Positions 1 through 9,000 of a stretch of 45,032 nt of DNA are shown here, one piece after another. A program made the position numbers and the translations under genes. Every line of letters begins with the position of its first letter. Positions within the stretch are counted from its first letter, which is position 1. Below the pieces are notes generated by a model that worked only from the letters and a program-made list of their open reading frames with translations, ran no database searches and was not told the DNA's origin. Origin of the DNA: Lonepinella koalarum (lineage in GTDB: Bacteria > Pseudomonadota > Gammaproteobacteria > Enterobacterales > Pasteurellaceae); contig JAUNED010000015.1 of the NCBI GenBank assembly GCA_030525745.1, positions 1 through 45,032 on the forward strand. Reading direction: 5' to 3'.

Positions 1-1
1 A

Positions 2-889
2 TCTACCCAAACAACCTATTTAACAACAGCATTTAAGGTGATACCAAGGGAACAGACTTACCGAGCAAACTTTCCGCAAAAGCCGCAAATCAGCGGTCCA
101 CAAACAGCAGTTGTCACCGGACCGGCAGGTGAAGAGATTTTTACGGATGAGCAAGGCAGGTTACAAATTCCGCCGGGGAATCTGCCGCAAAGTAAAACGC
201 AAATGTACATCAAGTCGAAGACCTACAAAGGAGAAGGCTATAACAGCATTATATTTGATGATGCCCCTAACCAAGAGCTGTTTCAACAACATGCCCAGCG
301 GGATATGGAAACGGAAGTGGAGCACGACCAACGAAACCATATCAAAAACGACCGTACTTTAAGGGTGAATGGCAGCCAAGCCACACAAATAGACAAGGGA
401 CGAACCACTCAAATCACCACAGGGAATGACATTAAAACGGTGCTGGCAGGCAACAACCTTGAAACTATCAGCCTCTTAAAAAGCACCACAGCGAAGGAAA
501 TCTTCCAATACGGCAAAGACCGCATTGAGTTGGAGGTGGGCGAGCAAACGAGTATCACGCTGGACAATCAGCAAATCCTCTTGCGGTTTGGGAAATCAAC
601 GATATTGATAAATGCAGAGGGGATATGGTTGGATGCTGTGCATATTGGGTTGCAGGAGAAAGAGATTGAGAAGGAAAACTTCTTAGGTCAAAATATAGAA
701 GAAATATTTGAAGATAAAATTCAACTTGTTAATCAAAATAATGAACCACTAGTTAATATGACATATATCATCACATATAAAAATGGAAAAGAAGAAAAAG
801 GCATTACTGATAATAAAGGATTTACACATATAGCTAAAACAGGGAATAACTCAGAAATATTATCTATTCGAGCTACTTACGATTATTAG
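2..889 (+). CDS. vgrG: VgrG T6SS spike protein, 3' part, lacking the OB-fold core
   Basis: The frame is open from base 2, so the 5' end lies outside the window. The segment IPREQTYRANF...GPQTAVVTGPAGEEIFTDEQGR is the usual end of the VgrG gp27-like part. Normally the gp5-like OB-fold (FHWDR...WVRV...IPRIGQEV) follows, but here the frame passes at about 160-180 straight to LPQSKTQMYIKSKTYKGEG, which normally lies after the OB-fold. About 60-65 codons therefore appear to be missing in frame. The repetitive beta-helix needle follows (HDQRNHIKNDRTLRVNG, residues numbered from 38: about 95-175). The last 65 residues (QLVNQNNEPLVNMTY...) look like a transthyretin-type beta domain, commonly used to dock an effector. 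GC content drops sharply at about 665. VgrG caps the Hcp tube; loss of the OB-fold may make this copy non-functional. Confidence 0.9.
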   Translation, partial: STQTTYLTTAFKVIPREQTYRANFPQKPQISGPQTAVVTGPAGEEIFTDEQGRLQIPPGNLPQSKTQMYIKSKTYKGEGYNSIIFDDAPNQELFQQHAQRDMETEVEHDQRNHIKNDRTLRVNGSQATQIDKGRTTQITTGNDIKTVLAGNNLETISLLKSTTAKEIFQYGKDRIELEVGEQTSITLDNQQILLRFGKSTILINAEGIWLDAVHIGLQEKEIEKENFLGQNIEEIFEDKIQLVNQNNEPLVNMTYIITYKNGKEEKGITDNKGFTHIAKTGNNSEILSIRATYDY

Positions 890-900
890 AGGAATATATA

Positions 901-1731
901 ATGGATGAATTAGTTTATTGTGAACCTAAAGAGGTAAAAACAACAAAATTGTCTGACATTACAGATAAGCAGGTGGTTATTTGTAAATGTACTGGGCAAG
1001 AAAAGGTAACATTTGTTGATGAAGATAAGGTTCCCTCATATTCGGGAGTACTGAAATCACCATTATCAATTATTTGGGTTTATCCACGCGAAGATGTAAA
1101 ATTTATTACCTCACCCAGCGATATAAGAAAATGGGTCAAAGATGCATGTGAATATCATAAAATCCCGCATGTATTACTCGCGTTAATTTTACAAAATGAA
1201 AATTATCCTGAAGCATCATTAGATACTCAAATATTACAGTTTGGAGAAAGAAGCTTACAAACTTCCTTCAAAATTATTGATAGCTGGACTAATTTTACAA
1301 ATTACTTAGAACCATTTTCTGATAATGATTTAGTTAAAGGCACTATAAAATTTGTTAGAGGCTCATCTGGAATTGCAAATGTTTCTGACAATGCTCTTAA
1401 TGATGGAGTAAAGCATTGTATAGAAAAATATGCAAGACCTCCAATTCCTAGCTCTGTTGCAAGAACAATATTTGGAATAAATACAGATTCGCGAATATCA
1501 GGAATTGATTGGCGAAATGATCTTTATTATGCAGCTGCTTATTTAAAATTTTTGATTGACAAAAATTTTGGAGATTGTTTCTCTAGTGAATTATCCTATA
1601 ACATGCTTTACACCATACTTAGAGCATATAACGGACCTGGAGATAGTTCTAAAACATATGCTGACGATGCCATGCAAATTCTAAACTTAGCTATTTCTCA
1701 AAAAGGGGTGTTATATTTTTATGAAAAGTAA
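901..1731 (+). CDS. putative T6SS effector, lysozyme/lytic-transglycosylase-like
   Basis: A 276-aa protein starts 11 bp after vgrG with no signal peptide, as expected for VgrG-delivered cargo. The motif order resembles lysozyme-fold muramidases: a helix with a possible catalytic glutamate (IPHVLLALILQNEN, E100), a GSSGIANVSDNAL segment (about 154-167) where GxxQ-type motifs occur, DWRNDLYYAAAYLKFLID, and a late RAYNGPGD...YADDAM block like the AYNxG...YA ending of transglycosylases. Residues 1-70 look beta-rich and may bind the VgrG tip. The inferred job is to cleave peptidoglycan in rival cells. The next gene overlaps by 11 bp and encodes an exported protein, as in effector-immunity pairs. 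The fold call is by motif reading only. Confidence 0.6.
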   Translation: MDELVYCEPKEVKTTKLSDITDKQVVICKCTGQEKVTFVDEDKVPSYSGVLKSPLSIIWVYPREDVKFITSPSDIRKWVKDACEYHKIPHVLLALILQNENYPEASLDTQILQFGERSLQTSFKIIDSWTNFTNYLEPFSDNDLVKGTIKFVRGSSGIANVSDNALNDGVKHCIEKYARPPIPSSVARTIFGINTDSRISGIDWRNDLYYAAAYLKFLIDKNFGDCFSSELSYNMLYTILRAYNGPGDSSKTYADDAMQILNLAISQKGVLYFYEK

Positions 1732-2044
1732 ATGTCTAATAATTTTAATCATGATAGGAGTATTCGGAATTTTTTCACATCCTATAGGAAACTTGTTACT
1801 ACTAGCCGAGGGAAATGGTTATATACCAAATAAAAGCAGTATTTTTAGTTTTAGGGTGACTTATATGGAGGAAGGTAGTGGAGGATATTGGCGAACAGGT
1901 TCTGATAGGAAATATTTTTACTATTTTTCTCCGATAGAAAAATATACGTATTTTTATATAGAAAAAGATAATAAATGCCCTGACTTTAACGAATTCGATT
2001 TTGAAACATGGTGTTCTCCAATTAAAATTGTGCAAGATAAGTAA
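1721..2044 (+). CDS. putative periplasmic immunity protein for the upstream effector
   Basis: A 107-aa protein whose ATG lies 11 bp inside the effector's 3' end, implying coupled translation. Residues 1-30 (MKSKCLIILIMIGVFGIF...) form a basic start plus hydrophobic stretch, i.e. a signal peptide or membrane anchor, placing the product in the periplasm where peptidoglycan effectors act. The rest is AT-rich and rich in Tyr/Phe; no family is recognised. After the TAA the same frame stays open for 32 further codons (to 2142), ending just before the next gene, so a longer ancestral protein cut by a nonsense change is possible. The immunity role is inferred from position only. Confidence 0.5.
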   Translation: MKSKCLIILIMIGVFGIFSHPIGNLLLLAEGNGYIPNKSSIFSFRVTYMEEGSGGYWRTGSDRKYFYYFSPIEKYTYFYIEKDNKCPDFNEFDFETWCSPIKIVQDK

Positions 2045-2142
2045 TACACCACCAAGGTTATAGTTCGACACTGTGAGGTAATATTACTTATACGTTCAGG
2101 AGAAAATCCACGAGATATCCTGTTACCAACGGAGAAAAAATA

Positions 2143-2838
2143 ATGAAAGTGATTAAATTATTTTGGATAAGCCTTTTATTTTTCTTTCTCAATGGGCTTG
2201 CTTTGGCTAACACAGAAAAAGTTGAAAACGCACAGACTAAATATATAAGAATTTACAAAATGACAGCGAAGCATCAATATCAATTTAGTCGTAAAGATGT
2301 GGATGTTGTGAAAAAATTAATTCATAGCTCATTAGCCATTATAGAAAGGAAATCAACAATTTATAGTGAGTTAGCCATACTTGGAGAGCCTTTTGAAGGA
2401 GGGGAGGATGTCCCTAAAAAATTATTTGAGCCCATTACAACAGGACAGATTTTTATTCCTTACACATTTGCAGAGCTAAGTGAGGGTGAAAAAATTAATG
2501 GAGTATATGGAAGCGGTATTGAAAAACGCTATAGTTCAAAATATTGGGATTATGCATATATAGATATATGGAATGACAGCTATGGACAAGCAACAGATTT
2601 TTTAGACAGTGATTTTGAAGAATTTAATTTAGAATTTAAAGAAAAAATTGATCCAAAAAGTTTATCTGAATATAAGAAAAATACATATGCAAGTGATACT
2701 TGTTATATGCTTTATCGATTTGATCGAGTAGTCAATAAGGCTACATACCGTTTTTATTTTTGTGTGAATCAAGATAATTATAATGAAAATGCAACATACC
2801 CCAATAAATGGGGGAGTTTGGTGATTGTAAGGTGGTAG
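2143..2838 (+). CDS. exported protein of unknown function in the effector cluster
   Basis: A 231-aa protein with a clear signal peptide (MKVIKLFWISLLFFFLNGLALA, cleavage near residue 22). GGAG lies upstream of the ATG. The mature part is mixed alpha/beta and aromatic-rich, with three cysteines: C192 (DTCYML) and C212 (FYFCVNQ) in the mature part could form a disulfide. No family recognised. Being secreted and lying between two effector genes, it could be a second immunity protein or the orphaned immunity gene of a lost effector. Confidence 0.55.
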   Translation: MKVIKLFWISLLFFFLNGLALANTEKVENAQTKYIRIYKMTAKHQYQFSRKDVDVVKKLIHSSLAIIERKSTIYSELAILGEPFEGGEDVPKKLFEPITTGQIFIPYTFAELSEGEKINGVYGSGIEKRYSSKYWDYAYIDIWNDSYGQATDFLDSDFEEFNLEFKEKIDPKSLSEYKKNTYASDTCYMLYRFDRVVNKATYRFYFCVNQDNYNENATYPNKWGSLVIVRW

Positions 2839-3097
2839 CTATCACCGGTTTTCGTTCTTATTGTTGAGAAGCTTGTCTTTGAGTTAATTATTGAAAGATG
2901 GGATTGATATTTTATGCAAGAAGATAGTTAAGCAGTAAATGTGCGAGATAGGATATTAAAAACAGGAGTTAAGAATAGCACAGATAATTATGCTAGATCA
3001 CCAACAGACAATCGAAGGCTGAGATATATTTTGTTTTGCAGATAATTGGCGGGTCTTAGCGAATCTTAAGTAGTATTGGATTAATGAGATTTTTATA
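2839..3097 (+). other. intergenic stretch with a possible gene remnant
   Basis: No intact gene. A short open stretch at about 2940-3047 (VRDRILKTGVKNSTDNYARS... ending RYILFCR) reads like a decayed coding sequence with higher GC than its surroundings and may be the tail of a former effector. Otherwise nothing recognisable. Confidence 0.3.
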
Positions 3098-3242
3098 ATG
3101 AGAGTATCTTTGAGTAGTTTAATATTTTTTTGTATCTTTTTGTCAAGAAATCAAAAGCAATAATTTTTACAATGAATTTGAAGTTAATTTAGTTATATAT
3201 GATAGAACTTGTTATTGCAATAGGGATTTTACTACGGAAGAG

Positions 3243-3944
3243 TTGAAGAATCTAATTTTAGCACTAAGACTTTCAGAAAGAATTTATGATGATAAGTTAT
3301 GGATTCCAAGAAAACGAGGAGGTAATGGACCTAGTGATAAAACTTATGAAACCACTACAAAAGAGCTTAATAGGGTAATGAGCAAATACGAAATAAATAC
3401 GTGCTTAAGAAAAATTCATTTCCTTTCTCAAGTGTATCACGAAACTGATAGATTTTATTCTAGCCAAGAATATGACAATGATAGTACAGAATTTTATGAT
3501 CCCTATCGTGGTAGAGGTATTTTGCATTTGACTAAGTTAGATAAGTATGAAAATTTTAGTTTAGATATGAAAGACAAAGAAATTTTATCTAACCCTAACA
3601 TTTTATCAACAAATATTTCATATATTTTTGAATCTGGGGCTTGGTTTTGGAAAAAAGGAAAGAATGTAGATGCTAGAGGTTCTACTTGGACCTATCCGAA
3701 AATAGCTGATGAAAAAACAAATAAATTAATAATGGAAGAAATACATACTGTTGCAAAGAATAAAGTATCCTATGGGGAAAGCAGAGAAAGAACGGCTATA
3801 GATATTAATGAGCTAGCTGATCATGATTCAATAAGTACTATTAATTGGTTAGTTAATGGTGGGAATTATGGATTCAATGAGAGAATAAAATATAGAAACA
3901 AATTAAAGGAATTAATGAATTATGATACTTGTAAAGAGCAGTAA
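3243..3944 (+). CDS. GH19 chitinase-like putative T6SS effector (5' end frameshifted?)
   Basis: A 233-aa frame from a TTG, but the same frame is open back to 3123 and encodes NNFYNEFEVNLVIYDRTCYC, which looks like genuine domain sequence, so the true start is upstream. An ATG at 3098 (MRVSLSSLIFFC...) is one frame off; removing one T from the T7 run (3125-3131) or the T5 run near 3140 would join the two. Glycoside-hydrolase 19 hallmarks (numbered from 3243): FLSQVYHETDRF with candidate catalytic E67, YRGRGILHLT (88-97), a SGAWFWKKG block (about 131-139) and WLVNGG. In T6SS clusters such proteins cleave peptidoglycan glycans. The 3' end overlaps the natural start of the next gene. Confidence 0.6.
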   Translation: MKNLILALRLSERIYDDKLWIPRKRGGNGPSDKTYETTTKELNRVMSKYEINTCLRKIHFLSQVYHETDRFYSSQEYDNDSTEFYDPYRGRGILHLTKLDKYENFSLDMKDKEILSNPNILSTNISYIFESGAWFWKKGKNVDARGSTWTYPKIADEKTNKLIMEEIHTVAKNKVSYGESRERTAIDINELADHDSISTINWLVNGGNYGFNERIKYRNKLKELMNYDTCKEQ

Positions 3945-3946
3945 AT

Positions 3947-4504
3947 TTGTTTTTTTTTTGCTTTTTATTCTTTTCTGAAATTAGTTATGGAATAGATTTT
4001 AAGATAAAAAATGAAGAGGGTTATGATTTTTCCATCATAGATAATAAATCTGGAGAAATTTTGATTGATAAGATTAATTTTTTATCTGACGGAATGTATT
4101 TATTAAAAAAGGTAACTGTGATAAATAACAGAATTGTTATTACTACTGAATTTAATGGTTCAGGCCATCAGCAGCGAGAATATGTATATGAAAAAGAAAA
4201 TGAAAAATTTTTATTGACTAAAGAACGGGTAAGGTATGTAGATATAGATAATCATTCAAGAATAAGAGTGTGTGAGTATTCTTTTCCTAAAATAATAGAG
4301 GATTGTTTTTATGAGGTAAGGGAAAAAAGCTATTTATATGAGTATCCTAATAAAAAAGTTCCTATATATTTGGATAAAGGGGATAAAATTAAATTACTTC
4401 AAGAGAAAGTTGATTCCAAAAATAAGAAATGGTATCTCGTTTCACATCGAAATAAAACCAATACTATAATGTGGGTGGAAAGTCAAACGATTGATTATGA
4501 TTAA
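3947..4504 (+). CDS. putative exported immunity protein with SH3-like C-terminus (frameshifted start?)
   Basis: The frame begins at a weak TTG in front of a T10 run (3950-3959). A better start is ATG 3922, overlapping the effector by 23 bp, which reads MILVKSSKFV but is one frame off. With T9 instead of T10 it would continue FFCFLFFSEISYG, a complete signal peptide ending near SYG/IDF. As written the gene is out of frame at its signal peptide. The mature part has a beta-rich N-terminal half. Residues about 120-180 (KSYLYEYPNKKVPIYLDKGD...WYLVSH...MWVES) look like a bacterial SH3 fold. A periplasmic inhibitor of the GH19-like neighbour is the natural guess. Confidence 0.5.
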   Translation: MFFFCFLFFSEISYGIDFKIKNEEGYDFSIIDNKSGEILIDKINFLSDGMYLLKKVTVINNRIVITTEFNGSGHQQREYVYEKENEKFLLTKERVRYVDIDNHSRIRVCEYSFPKIIEDCFYEVREKSYLYEYPNKKVPIYLDKGDKIKLLQEKVDSKNKKWYLVSHRNKTNTIMWVESQTIDYD

Positions 4505-4644
4505 GGTTTTATTGTGTTGGATATATTACAGCTATTAGAGAAGTCACTTAACTGAGTGAATTTATCTACAATATGCTTTGCATAGTGGTCTATCTAGAGT
4601 ACACTTACCGGATAGTTTTGATTTAGGAATCTGATGAGAGTTTT

Positions 4645-6009
4645 ATGGAATATTTGGAACAACACCCTTGGAGAAAGGCTATTTTATCAAACATTGATTA
4701 TCTTGTAAGCGAGGAAATCTCGGACAACAATAAGAAGTGGGAGTATTTGGATGGTGAAATGGTTAAGCTCGGGTCTTTAGAGCATAGCTTGTTGGATATA
4801 AAAAATGTACAGGATATAGCATTATCCTTATTATCCACAGATAGTAAAGATCTTCGGATTTTAGCACATTTATTAAGAACATTACAGCATTCGGGGACAA
4901 CTTTAGATATACTTTTGGCATTGCAATTATTATATGATTATATTGATAATTATTGGAAACAAGCCTCACCTAAATCTCCTATTAAAAAATATCGACTTGG
5001 AGTACAAATTCTCAAACGGTTTGAAAGTAACTCTTCATCTTTTCAACAAAATTCATCTCGTATTGAGAAAGAAGCGGCTTATAGTCTTTTTGATAAACTA
5101 TCCCAATCATTAGAAAATGATAAATTAAGTATTCACATTCAAGAGCTTCATATTCTTTATAAAGGGAATGATATAGAAAATAAAATAGTATCAACTAAGC
5201 CAAAAGAAACTTCTATAACTCAAGATAATAACGTTTTGATAGGAAGAGCTTCACTTCCAATTATTGAGGTTGATGCAAGTAATGACAGGGCTTGGAAAAA
5301 TACGCTTTTCAAAGTTGTTGAATATTTGTTGGAAAAAGATATTAGTACTCCTGTAGCTTTTCAACTACGGCGTTATGCCATTTGGAGTAATATAATTTCA
5401 CTTCCTATAGCTGAAAATAATGTAACAACACTATTGCCTCCAATACCAGATAGGGTAGCAGAATATGAGCTTGCTATAGAAAATCCAACAATATCAAGTT
5501 GGATGGAAATTGAGCATAGTTTAACAGTTTCGCCTTATTGGTTTGATGGGCATTACTTATCAGCTCAAATAGCTAAGAAACTGGGTTATACTAGTGTGGC
5601 ATATACTATTAAATTAGCTTTAGGAGAATTTCTTGAAAGACTTCCTCAACTAAAAAATTTTAGATTTTATGATAATACGCCCTTTTTATCTCCAAGAACA
5701 CTATCTTGGGTAGAAGGTGATAAAGATTCTATGAATATATCCAGTGAGCACTCTGAATTAGAAATATTACAAGATAAAGATTTTGAATCTTATCTAGAAA
5801 CTTTAAATTCTCAATCTTCAAATGATATGAGAGATACTTTTTATGAACAACTAAAATTAGCAGAGTTATTAGAAAAAAAAGGTTTGCAAAATTTATCTAA
5901 GCAGACTTATTTATCAATATATAAAGCCATAGAAAATATTGGTGTTAAAGAATGGGAGAAATCCCTTTTTGTTTTATTAAAAAATAGATTAAATTTATCT
6001 AGTAATTAA
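4645..6009 (+). CDS. tssA: T6SS protein TssA (ImpA/VasJ family)
   Basis: A 454-aa protein. Residues 1-110 match the ImpA N-terminal pattern: EYLEQHPWRKAI near the start, then DIKNVQDIALSLLSTDSKDLRILAHLLRTL and a GTTLDILLALQLLYDYIDNYW helix. The C-terminal half (PTISSWMEIEHSLTVSPYWFDGHYLSA..AKKLGY) is typical of the VasJ-type TssA branch. TssA proteins sit on the baseplate/membrane complex and guide or cap sheath growth in the cytoplasm. tssM starts 9 bp downstream, so the two are probably co-transcribed. The 140 bp before the gene hold no recognised feature. Confidence 0.85.
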   Translation: MEYLEQHPWRKAILSNIDYLVSEEISDNNKKWEYLDGEMVKLGSLEHSLLDIKNVQDIALSLLSTDSKDLRILAHLLRTLQHSGTTLDILLALQLLYDYIDNYWKQASPKSPIKKYRLGVQILKRFESNSSSFQQNSSRIEKEAAYSLFDKLSQSLENDKLSIHIQELHILYKGNDIENKIVSTKPKETSITQDNNVLIGRASLPIIEVDASNDRAWKNTLFKVVEYLLEKDISTPVAFQLRRYAIWSNIISLPIAENNVTTLLPPIPDRVAEYELAIENPTISSWMEIEHSLTVSPYWFDGHYLSAQIAKKLGYTSVAYTIKLALGEFLERLPQLKNFRFYDNTPFLSPRTLSWVEGDKDSMNISSEHSELEILQDKDFESYLETLNSQSSNDMRDTFYEQLKLAELLEKKGLQNLSKQTYLSIYKAIENIGVKEWEKSLFVLLKNRLNLSSN

Positions 6010-6018
6010 GGTGTTAAA

Positions 6019-9000
6019 ATGAAATTTCCAATTGGATTTAAAATGTTTAGGCCACTGATGTCGATAGTTAAATATTCAGGATCTTCACTATTATTTATTA
6101 TTTTATGTGGTTTATTGATATTTATTTGGTGGAAAGGGGAATTTTTAGATATATCTGGATTTAAACCTTTAGAGAACTCGGTTTCCCGTTGGCTTCTAAC
6201 TGCATTTTTACTAATTATAGCATTTATATTTATAGGCTGGAAAATGGTAAAACGTCTATATGTGTTAGAGAATAGACAAGCAGAAGATAAAAAATATCAG
6301 AACAATCCAATTAAAGAAGAAATAGATGCACAACGTCGATATCTTAAACACTGGACATTGGCATTTAAACGTTACCTTAATAATAAAGATTTTGAATATG
6401 CATTACCTTGGTACATACTAATTGGTGGAGAAAATAGTGGAAAAAAAAGTATTTTGAGAAATGGCGGAGGATTTTCTGAATTATATCCAAATGATCTAAC
6501 TTTAGGTTCAAAAGTTAATTTCTCAATTTTTTCAAATGAGAATGCTGTAATCATAACACCATCAAATAATATGATTAATCAGTATGATAATATTGATGAA
6601 AAACCTGGATTATATTCAAAATTATGGAAGAATTTACTTTTATGGACTAAAGAACAACGAGAAAGACAGCCATTAAATGGGGTTTTGATTACCATAGATC
6701 TTGCTCGATTATTAACATCTAGCAAGCTTGAGAATGAAAAACATATTCATCTTTTAAATCAGCGATTACAAGAAATTTACGATATATCTCAAGGGGAATT
6801 ACCTATCTATATTTTAATGACTAAATTAGATTCATTATATGGTTTTGAATCCATATATGCTAATTTATCAAAAATAGAAAGAGAATCTATTTTAGGAGTA
6901 ACTTTTAAAAATAATGGGGAAGAATGGAGTAGTGAATTATCTGATTTTTGGAGTAAATTGATTTATAACCTAAATGATAAGTTACCAAGTTTATTATTCC
7001 AAGCTAATGAGCATAAAAGAGAAGAAATATTTAGTTACACTAGACAAATTTCAGGGGCTCTAGAGATCATTGACTCTTTTTTAACTCAATTGAGTTATAA
7101 TAGTGGGAAAAAATTTCATTTTATTAAAGGGATTTATTTTACATCGGTAGCTCAAAGAGGGAAGATTAATAATATTTTTATTAGTTCTATTTCAGAAAAA
7201 TATAAACTAGGAAAACAAAGCCATCCTGTTTGGGGAAGTGTGAATGTTGTTCCTTATTTTTGTCATAAACTCTTTAATGATATTTTATTTTCTTTTCCTA
7301 ACTTAGCCAAAGAAAGTCGTTCTTGGCAGTTTAAATATTCTAAAAAAATGAAGGTGGTTTATTCGTTAGGATGTTTATTAACTGTTTCCATACTTGGAGG
7401 ATGGCACTATTTTTATTATATAAATAATGAGGCTGGAATAAAAGTTTTGGAACAAGTGAAAGAGTTTAAAAACATCAAGCTGTCTAATGAGATAGATTAC
7501 TTTGGAGATAAACAGTTACCTCTACTAAATCCTATCAGAGAGGCTACTTTAGCTTATGGAAATTACCATGATATATCTTACCTATTAAAAGATATGGGGT
7601 TATATCAAGGGAATAATATAGGTCCTTATGTTGATCAAACGTACTTGAAATTGCTACAAGTTCGCTTTCTACCAGCAATCATGAATGGGTTAAAAAAAGA
7701 ATTAAATAATGCCCCTGCTGAAAGTGAAGAAAAATTAGAAATTCTTAGAATTATGCGAATGCTTGATGATAAAAGTGGTCGTGATGATTCTTTTGTTAAA
7801 GAATTTATGAAAAGATATTGGAGTAATGAATTTAGTGGGCAAAAAACTCTACAGGATAATTTGATGTCTCACTTAGACTATACGTTGAAGCATACAGATT
7901 GGTTCTCAGAGAGAGTGAAAGGAGATGAGCAATTGATTAATGCTTATCGTCCTTATGATCAGCCTGTTAAGTTAGCACAAAAAGAACTTAGCAAACTATC
8001 TATTTATAGTCGTGTATATCAAAATCTTAAGGTAAAAGCAAATACAGTACTTCCTAGTCCTTTAGATTATCGAGATGAAATTGGTGCTGGATTTAATTCT
8101 GTATATACAACTAATAATGAAAAACTAGTTAAAATTCCAAGACTATTTACAGAACATGGTTTGAAAAATTATTTTCTTAAACAAAATGATTATTTAATCG
8201 ATTTAATTGCTATGGATAGCTGGGCATTAAATCTTAAAGAAAATAGAGAATATAGTGAGGCCGATCGCCAGAAAATTAATGAAAGAATAATAGACCAGTA
8301 TATAACAGATTATGTATCAGTGTGGCAATCTGCTTTAAATAGTTTAGATATTTATCCATTTGAGTCAATCGCTGATGCTATTAATGCTATTGAAAAAATA
8401 AATGGTAGTGAGCAGACACTAAAACGTGCCCTAGCTGTTTTAGCTGAAAATACTCAAGAACCAAATTTACCTAATGATCAGAAAGGAAAAGAACTAGATG
8501 CACTTTTAGATAATTTAGACTATAAGCTAATGTCTCAAATAAGTAATGAATTTTCTGAAGAAAAATCAATACTCAGAGAGAGTGATGATAAGAATAGTGT
8601 ATTGCAAGATATTTACAAAAAATTATCTAATTTACATCGTTATCTTTTATCAATACAAAATGCTCCAAACTCAGGTAAAGCTGCACTACAAGCTGTAAAA
8701 TTGAGAATGGAACAGAATGGTACTGATCCATTTTTTGAATTGCAGCAGATTGCCAAGGTACTACCGGAACCAATTTCTAGATGGTTAGAACAATTAGTAG
8801 ATTATTCTTGGTTTTCAATTCAAAAATCTGCTATTGTTTATTTAGAAGTTGAATGGGATCAGAAGATAGTTAAGCCATATAAAACTTATTTTAAGGGGCG
8901 CTATCCTTTTGAACAAAATGCAACCAAAGAAGTGCCTCTTAGTGAATTTGTTCGCTTCTTTGCTCCAGGTGGTATTTTAGATGATTTTTATAAAAATAAT

